This document shows positions 6,312 through 10,608 of a stretch of DNA of 10,608 bases, piece after piece. The position numbers and the translations under genes are program-made. The notes below the pieces were generated by a model. The model ran no database searches. It was not told where the DNA came from and saw only the letters and a list, made by a program, of their open reading frames with translations. The stretch comes from Actinomycetes bacterium. GTDB taxonomy: Bacteria > Actinomycetota > Actinomycetes > Propionibacteriales > Nocardioidaceae. How positions within the stretch are numbered: position 1 is the first letter of the stretch; every line of letters begins with the position of its first letter. Location of the stretch: positions 1-10,608 of the forward strand of contig JAHEXN010000099.1 of assembly GCA_023252095.1 (NCBI GenBank). The letters are read 5' to 3'.

Positions 6312-7556
6312 TGCTGTCCGGCGGTCGGCAGGCCCGAGCAGCCAGGACATCGCCGCCGCGAGGACGCACAGGGCGGCGCCGCCGATCCACGCGATCGTGT
6401 AGCTGCCCGTCTGGTCGCGCGCGACACCTGCCGCAAAGGCGGCGACGGCCGCACCGATCTGGTGCGCGGCAAAGACCCAGCCGAACACGATCGTGCCCTG
6501 CTCGCCGAAGTACTCCCGGCACAGGGCCACGGTCGGTGGCACCGTCGCGACCCAGTCGAGCCCGTACACGACGACGAACGCGACGATGCTCGGGTGCACG
6601 CTGGACGACAGCAGCGCAGGGAGCATCACGAGTCCGACTCCGCGGAACGCGTAGTAGCCCGCGAGCAGCAGCCGCGGGTCGATGCGGTCGGTGAGCCATC
6701 CTGAGGCGATCGTGCCCGCGATGTCGAAGATGCCGACGACGGCGAGCAGGCTCGCAGCGGTGGTCTCGGACATGCCGTGGTCGTGCGCCGACGGGATGAA
6801 GTGGATGCCGACGAGTCCGTTCGTCGTGGCTCCGCAGATCGCGAAGGCCCCGGCGAGGGCCCAGAACGCGGGGACGCGCGACGCGCTGCGCAGGGCATCG
6901 ATCGCCCGTGCGCCGGCGCCGCCGGTCTGCCGGACCGGAGGGGTCCAGTCGTCGGGTGCCCCGTACGGTGTGATTCCGCGCGCCTCGGGACTCTCGTCGA
7001 GGAAGACCAACACGAGGGGAACGACCGCGAGCGCGGCCGCGGCGATGACGATCGACGCGAGGCGCCAGCCGCTCGACTGCGCGAGGTGCGACACGACCGG
7101 GAGGAACACGAGCTGCCCCGTCGCGCCGCCGGCCGTCAGCACGCCCATCACGAGACCTCGGCGCTCCACGAACCAGCGGCCGGCGATCGTGGCCGCGAAC
7201 GCCATGGCCATCGAGCCCGTGCCGAGCCCGATCATGACGCCCCACGTGACCATGAGGTGCCACGACTGCTCGGCCAGGACCGTCAGGCCGCTGCCGAGCG
7301 CCACGAGCACGAGCGCGCTCATCGTCACGGTGCGGACCCCGAAGCGGTCCATCAGCGCGGCGGCGAAGGGGGCCGTGAGTCCGTAGAGGACGAGGTTGAT
7401 GCTGACGGCGAGGGACATCGCGCTCGTGGACCAGCCGAACTCGTGGTGCAGCGGCACCATCAGCGCGCCGGGTGCTGCACGGAATCCCGCGGCGCCGATC
7501 AGCGCCACGAAGGCCGTGGCAGCGACGAACCAGGCGGGGTGCACGCGATGCGTCAT
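6285..7556 (-). CDS. MFS transporter (12-TM, possible drug or organic-anion exporter)
   Basis: 423 residues from ATG at 7556. The hydrophobic pattern fits 12 helices with a polar middle loop at about 190-225 ('ESPEARGITPYGAPDDW'). The loop after helix 2 reads 'AALMDRFGVR', the major facilitator motif A, with its echo 'SGWLTDRID' after helix 8. The start is set by AGGAG on the minus strand (7560-7564) before the ATG; the open frame extends 22 codons further, into the divergent promoter region, and is not used. The general shape, 'FGWSTSAMSLAVSINLVLYG', resembles MFS groups near the oxalate/formate and monocarboxylate type carriers, but no substrate can be assigned. It diverges from an HxlR regulator, which probably controls it. 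Its 3' end is inside the terminator hairpin. Confidence 0.9.
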   Translation of the reverse strand: MTHRVHPAWFVAATAFVALIGAAGFRAAPGALMVPLHHEFGWSTSAMSLAVSINLVLYGLTAPFAAALMDRFGVRTVTMSALVLVALGSGLTVLAEQSWHLMVTWGVMIGLGTGSMAMAFAATIAGRWFVERRGLVMGVLTAGGATGQLVFLPVVSHLAQSSGWRLASIVIAAAALAVVPLVLVFLDESPEARGITPYGAPDDWTPPVRQTGGAGARAIDALRSASRVPAFWALAGAFAICGATTNGLVGIHFIPSAHDHGMSETTAASLLAVVGIFDIAGTIASGWLTDRIDPRLLLAGYYAFRGVGLVMLPALLSSSVHPSIVAFVVVYGLDWVATVPPTVALCREYFGEQGTIVFGWVFAAHQIGAAVAAFAAGVARDQTGSYTIAWIGGAALCVLAAAMSWLLGPADRRTARQAATVER

Positions 7557-7585
7557 GGGCTCCTGCTGACTCTCGTCACGAAAGT

Positions 7586-7631
7586 TTGTCCGGGAGACCG
7601 TACTGCGACATACTCTCTTCAAGCAAGTGAG
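7586..7631. promoter_or_regulatory. Overlapping divergent promoters with candidate HxlR operator
   Basis: Rightward: TTGTCC (7586-7591), 17 bases, CATACT (7609-7614), towards the regulator. Leftward: TTGCTT (minus strand, 7621-7626), 18 bases, TACGGT (minus strand, 7597-7602), towards the MFS gene. An imperfect inverted repeat, CTCTCTT...AAGTGAG with one mismatch and a 5-base centre (7613-7631), covers the rightward start region and the leftward -35. This is where an autoregulating HxlR protein could block both genes. The boxes are only moderate matches. Confidence 0.5.
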
Positions 7632-7639
7632 GTGATGAC

Positions 7640-8134
7640 ATGCCGTTGCGGTCCGACTGGTCCGAGGAGCTGTGTCCGGTGCGGCGGGGGCTCGACGTCC
7701 TCGGCGATCCCTGGATCATGCTGATCATGCGCGAGGTCCTGCACGGTCGATCCCGCTTCGAGCAGATCCGCGACAGCATCGGCATCTCCGACGCCGTCCT
7801 CAGCCGGCGCCTGCGCCTCCTCGTCGAGGAGGGACTGCTGAGCAAGGTCGACTACCGCGCCGACCGTCGCACCCACGCGGCCTACGTCGCGACCGAGGCG
7901 GGCGCCGATCTGCTCCCGGTCATGCACGCGGTCTCGATCTGGGCCGAGAAGCACACCGCGATGCCTGCGGGTGGCGCGCACATGGCGATCATCCACGAGG
8001 CCTGCGGGAACGAGAGCACGACGGGCGACGCCTGCAGTGCGTGCGGCGAGGACCTCCGCCCCGAGGACGTCAGCTGGGACAAGCCCTGGAAGTCCGCACG
8101 GGAGCGTCTGGTGGGGGTTCCGGCGGTGAGGTAG
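7640..8134 (+). CDS. HxlR-family winged-helix transcriptional regulator
   Basis: 164 residues. The N-terminal part is a classic HxlR domain: 'CPVRRGLDVLGDPWIMLIMREVLHGRSRFEQI' with the conserved Cys12, then 'IGISDAVLSRRLRLLVEEGLL' (recognition helix region, about 48-68) and the wing 'YRADRRTHAAYVATEAGADLLPVM'. Beyond residue about 110 there is an extra tail with His119, Cys122, Cys132 and Cys135 ('HEAC ... ACSACGEDL'), which looks like a small metal-binding or redox Cys cluster; similar tails occur in some relatives. Such regulators usually repress an adjacent gene in response to aromatic, aldehyde, oxidative or drug signals. The ATG at 7640 is preceded by AGGTGA with good spacing. It is divergent from the MFS gene, its most likely target. 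Confidence 0.92.
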   Translation: MPLRSDWSEELCPVRRGLDVLGDPWIMLIMREVLHGRSRFEQIRDSIGISDAVLSRRLRLLVEEGLLSKVDYRADRRTHAAYVATEAGADLLPVMHAVSIWAEKHTAMPAGGAHMAIIHEACGNESTTGDACSACGEDLRPEDVSWDKPWKSARERLVGVPAVR

Positions 8135-8182
8135 TGGTCCATCACGACCGGATGCGGTCACTGTCGCCTGTCGCCGACCCGC

Positions 8183-8188
8183 CATAGT
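8183..8188 (+). promoter_or_regulatory. -10-like hexamer before the Nramp gene (leaderless start)
   Basis: CATAGT matches four of six bases of TATAAT and ends 6 bases before the GTG at 8195. No Shine-Dalgarno sequence lies between them. The same arrangement is found before the next gene and before purS. Confidence 0.5.
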
Positions 8189-8194
8189 GGACCC

Positions 8195-9412
8195 GTGCTG
8201 GTCAGGACGGGGTGGCGACGTGTCGCGCTGATCGGCCCTGCGTTCATCGCGGCGGTCGCGTACGTCGACCCGGGCAACGTCGCCACCAACGTCACGGCCG
8301 GCGCCACGTTCGGCTACACGCTGGTGTGGGTCGTGGTGCTCGCGAACGTCATGGCGGTGCTCGTGCAGTACCTCTCGGCGAAGCTCGGGCTCGTGACACG
8401 ACGCTCGCTCGCGACGCACCTCGGCGAACGGCTGCCCCGCGGCCCCCGCATCGCGTACTGGGTGCAGGCCGAGGCGATCGCGATCGCGACCGACCTCGCG
8501 GAGGTCGTCGGTGGGGCGATCGCCCTGTACCTGCTGTTCGACCTGCCCCTCGTGGTCGGCGCCGGCATCACGGTCGTCGTGTCAGTGCTGATCCTGCTGA
8601 TCGGCGACCGCCACGGCCAGAGCGCGCTCGAGCGCACGATCATGGGCTTCCTGGCCTTGATCGCGGTGGGCTTCATCGCGGGCCTCTTCGTGGCGCCGCC
8701 CGAGCCGATCGACCTGGTCGGCGGCCTCGTGCCGCGCTTCGACGGCGCCGAGAGCGTGCTGCTCGCCTCGGGCATCATCGGCGCGACCGTGATGCCCCAC
8801 GTGATCTACCTGCACTCGAGCCTGACGGTCGACCGCCTGGGGCCGCGGGCCGAGGGGCTCAGCGTGCCGACGCTCCTGCGGGTCACGCGTGTCGACGTCG
8901 CGGCGGCGCTGGTGCTGGCCGGGCTCCTCAACCTCTCGCTGCTCGTCCTCGCGGCCTCGGCCCTGTACGGGATCGACGGCACCGACACGCTCACGGGCGT
9001 CCACGAGGTCGTCACCTCGGAGCTGGGTGCGGGTGTCGCGCTGCTGTTCGCGGTCGCGCTCCTGGGCTCTGGGCTCGCGTCGACCTCGGTCGGCAGTGCC
9101 GCCGGCGCGGAGGTTATGCAGGGACTGCTGGGCATCCGGCTTCCCCGGCTCCTGCGGCGACTCGTCACGGCAATCCCTGCGGTCGTCGTGCTGGCCGTCG
9201 GGATCGAGCCCAGCCGGGCCCTCGTCGTCTCCCAGGTCATCCTGTCGCTCGGCATCCCGTTCGCGCTCGTGCCGCTCGTGCTGCTGACGTCGCGGCGCTC
9301 CGTCATGGGCGAGCACGTCAACCGCCGGGTCGTGACGGTCGCGGCCTGGGCGGTCGCGGTGGTCGTCATCACGCTCAACCTCGCGCTGCTCTGGCTCACG
9401 TTCGGCGGTTGA
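8195..9412 (+). CDS. mntH: Nramp-family divalent metal (Mn/Fe) transporter, MntH-like
   Basis: 405 residues, about 11 transmembrane helices, usual length for bacterial MntH. Metal-site motifs: 'YVDPGNVATNVTAG' in the first helix gives Asp25 and Asn28, and 'GATVMPHVIYLHSSL' in the sixth gives Ala197 and Met200 of the canonical site. The family imports Mn2+ and Fe2+ with protons across the cell membrane. The position after MPH, usually Asn in MntH, is Val203 here. The GTG at 8195 is the first in-frame start and follows a -10-like hexamer by 6 bases. The gene sits 60 bases after the regulator gene and could be read through from it, but seems to have its own promoter. The symbol is by family resemblance; ion preference is not shown. 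Confidence 0.92.
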   Translation: MLVRTGWRRVALIGPAFIAAVAYVDPGNVATNVTAGATFGYTLVWVVVLANVMAVLVQYLSAKLGLVTRRSLATHLGERLPRGPRIAYWVQAEAIAIATDLAEVVGGAIALYLLFDLPLVVGAGITVVVSVLILLIGDRHGQSALERTIMGFLALIAVGFIAGLFVAPPEPIDLVGGLVPRFDGAESVLLASGIIGATVMPHVIYLHSSLTVDRLGPRAEGLSVPTLLRVTRVDVAAALVLAGLLNLSLLVLAASALYGIDGTDTLTGVHEVVTSELGAGVALLFAVALLGSGLASTSVGSAAGAEVMQGLLGIRLPRLLRRLVTAIPAVVVLAVGIEPSRALVVSQVILSLGIPFALVPLVLLTSRRSVMGEHVNRRVVTVAAWAVAVVVITLNLALLWLTFGG

Positions 9413-9428
9413 CCGGCGCGGGGTGTGC

Positions 9429-9434
9429 CATGAT
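9429..9434 (+). promoter_or_regulatory. -10-like hexamer before the hydrolase gene (leaderless start)
   Basis: CATGAT (four of six bases of TATAAT) ends 6 bases before the GTG at 9441. A TTGACC at 9409-9414, overlapping the Nramp stop codon, is a good -35 sequence but only 14 bases upstream, shorter than usual. The hexamer spacing decides for GTG 9441 over GTG 9423 and ATG 9447 as the start. Confidence 0.5.
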
Positions 9435-9440
9435 CCCGGG

Positions 9441-10505
9441 GTGGCGATGACTCCCCTGCGGATCCCGCGGGACCTCGGTGCCGCCCGCGTCAACCTGGTC
9501 GACAAGGTGCGCCGGCGTCCTCTCGCCGATCTCCGGCCCATGCCGCGCGAGGTCGTCCGCGAGAACGAGCGGTTCACGCTGTACCGGTACGACCGCGCCG
9601 ACGGCGTGCGCCCGCACGGCAAGCCGCTGTTCCTGACCCCGCCGCTCGCGGCTCCCGCCCTGGCCTTCGACCTGCGTCGGGGGTGCAGCGTCGCGGAGTA
9701 CTTCGTCAATCAGGGACGCGACGTCTACCTCGTCGACTACGGCCCCGTGAACTTCGGGCACCGCGCGCTCGGCATCGAGCACTGGGTCGACCGGCTCCTG
9801 CCCGAGGCGCTCGCGGAGGCATCGGTCGACTCCGGCGGGCAGGACCTGCACATGGCCGGCTGGAGCCTCGGTGGCATCTTCACGATGTTCACCGCCGCGG
9901 CGCGTCAGGACCTGCCGATCGCATCGGTCACCGCCGTCGCGAGCCCCTTCGACTTGCGCCAGGTGCCGCTGCTGGCCCTCGCTCGACCGGTCGACCGCGT
10001 GCTGGGCGGACTCGTGGGGCCCGCCTACCGGGCGCTCGGCGGCGTGCCGGCACCGCTCACGAAGTGGGGCTTCCAGCTCTCGGCGGCCGACAAGTACCTG
10101 ACGAAGCCGATCTCGATGCTGACCCACGCCGACGACCGCGACTTCCTGGCCCAGCTCGAGGCCGTCGACCGGTTCATGAGCAGCATGTACGCCTACCCGG
10201 GCCGCACGTTCGGGCAGCTGTACCACGTCATCATGCGGACGAACGAGTTCGCGACGGGCACGATGCAGCTCGGCGGCCGGCCCGTCCACCTGGCCGACAT
10301 CGACGTGCCGGTGCTCGTCGTGGCGGGCCTCAACGACACGCTGGCGCCGCTGCCCGCCGTCGAGCACCTGCTCGACCTCGTGACGGGCGCGCCGCGTACC
10401 CAGCTCCTCCAGGCGCCGGGCGGCCACCTCGGCGTCCTGACCGGTCGCGCCGCCGCGCGCACCACCTGGCCCGGCATGGAGGGCTTCTTCACGACCGTCG
10501 ACTGA
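9441..10505 (+). CDS. PhaC-like alpha/beta hydrolase with serine nucleophile
   Basis: 354 residues from GTG at 9441. The overall order resembles polyhydroxyalkanoate synthase (PhaC): 'PLFLTPPLAAPALAFDLR' with the oxyanion strand, 'SVAEYFVNQGRDVYLVDYGPV' and a long helical cap. The nucleophile elbow is GWSLGG, so the active residue is Ser142, where PHA synthases have Cys in the lipase box. The remaining triad is plausible as Asp299 ('GLNDTLAP') and His329 ('GGHLG'). A hydrolase or acyltransferase is therefore more likely than a polymer synthase. There is no signal peptide or membrane helix, so it should act in the cytoplasm. It follows the Nramp gene by 28 bases, in the same direction. Substrate unknown. 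Confidence 0.85.
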   Translation: MAMTPLRIPRDLGAARVNLVDKVRRRPLADLRPMPREVVRENERFTLYRYDRADGVRPHGKPLFLTPPLAAPALAFDLRRGCSVAEYFVNQGRDVYLVDYGPVNFGHRALGIEHWVDRLLPEALAEASVDSGGQDLHMAGWSLGGIFTMFTAAARQDLPIASVTAVASPFDLRQVPLLALARPVDRVLGGLVGPAYRALGGVPAPLTKWGFQLSAADKYLTKPISMLTHADDRDFLAQLEAVDRFMSSMYAYPGRTFGQLYHVIMRTNEFATGTMQLGGRPVHLADIDVPVLVVAGLNDTLAPLPAVEHLLDLVTGAPRTQLLQAPGGHLGVLTGRAAARTTWPGMEGFFTTVD

Positions 10506-10534
10506 CCGTTCGCCCGGCCAGGCCTCCGGATTCC

Positions 10535-10608
10535 CACGAGACCGTCGGAATTCCGCATCGAGCACACGAAGTTTCGTGCGCTCCCTGCGGGAATCGAGCG
10601 GTCTCGTG
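10535..10608. repeat. Large imperfect palindrome at the window end (possibly truncated)
   Basis: CACGAGACCG (10535-10544) is perfectly complementary to CGGTCTCGTG (10599-10608). The symmetry continues inward with mismatches to CACGAA (10565-10570) and TTCGTG (10573-10578) at the centre, spanning 74 bases. The nested perfect palindrome CGGAATTCCG lies at 10546-10555. It begins 30 bases after the hydrolase stop and could be a terminator, a dispersed palindromic repeat, or both. The right arm ends exactly at the window edge, so it may extend further. Confidence 0.75.

Noticed and set aside
4715..6472. Long open frame (585 codons) on the minus strand opposite the helicase gene
   Set aside because: It is an Arg/Ala/Gly-rich mirror of a high-GC coding frame, with no recognisable domain, while the plus strand holds a complete DEAD-box helicase.
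5350..7263. 637-codon minus-strand open frame across the helicase/MFS junction
   Set aside because: Its first part is the out-of-frame shadow of the MFS gene and the rest lies opposite the helicase; the composition is Arg/Pro-rich and no domain is visible.
9423..9440. Earlier GTG start for the hydrolase at 9423
   Set aside because: It would place the candidate -10 hexamer inside the coding region and adds six residues (MCHDPG) that look unlike a conserved N-terminus.

Overview
The window is chromosomal DNA of a high-GC Gram-positive actinobacterium. The evidence is the strong G/C bias at third codon positions, GTG starts, leaderless-type promoters, and gene families typical of the group: a SCO4848-like small membrane protein, purS/purQ as separate small genes, and a Gly/Arg-tailed DEAD-box helicase. 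Nocardioidaceae (for example Aeromicrobium or Nocardioides) is my best guess, but this is an impression from gene style and not a proven assignment. There are no rRNA or tRNA genes, no CRISPR array, no integrase or transposase, and no sign of a defence island.

Layout, left to right. (1) 1-677: 3' part of an AIM24-family gene, closed by a strong hairpin at 688-727. (2) 678-1215: a non-coding stretch with two diverged copies of a ~107 bp repeat, each built from short GGTGGA...TCCACC-type inverted repeats, and a small tandem repeat. (3) 1216-2671: a tightly packed rightward group, purS-purQ-small membrane protein, with 1- and 4-base overlaps, followed after 42 bases by a YjdJ-type acetyltransferase. 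purS and purQ supply two of the three parts of phosphoribosylformylglycinamidine (FGAM) synthase; purL is not in this window. (4) 2672-4507, leftward: an M48-family zinc metalloprotease whose stop codon abuts the acetyltransferase stop. (5) 4508-4807: divergent upstream region holding a palindrome and a potentially structured mRNA leader. (6) 4808-6262: DEAD-box RNA helicase with a Gly/Arg-rich tail. (7) 6275-6311: a long two-way terminator hairpin into which the convergent MFS gene runs. (8) 6285-7556 leftward MFS transporter and 7640-8134 rightward HxlR-family regulator, divergent from overlapping promoters with a candidate operator, which looks like a regulator/efflux pair. (9) 8195-9412 Nramp-family metal transporter and 9441-10505 a PhaC-like alpha/beta hydrolase with serine at the lipase box. 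Both have a -10-like hexamer 6 bases before a GTG start, suggesting leaderless mRNAs. (10) 10535-10608: a large imperfect palindrome that runs to the window edge.

Most of this is ordinary housekeeping and accessory content. I see no obvious new multi-gene system. The items most worth following are the repeat array upstream of purS, the helicase leader, the terminal palindrome, the shared HxlR/MFS control region and the Ser-type PhaC-like enzyme.
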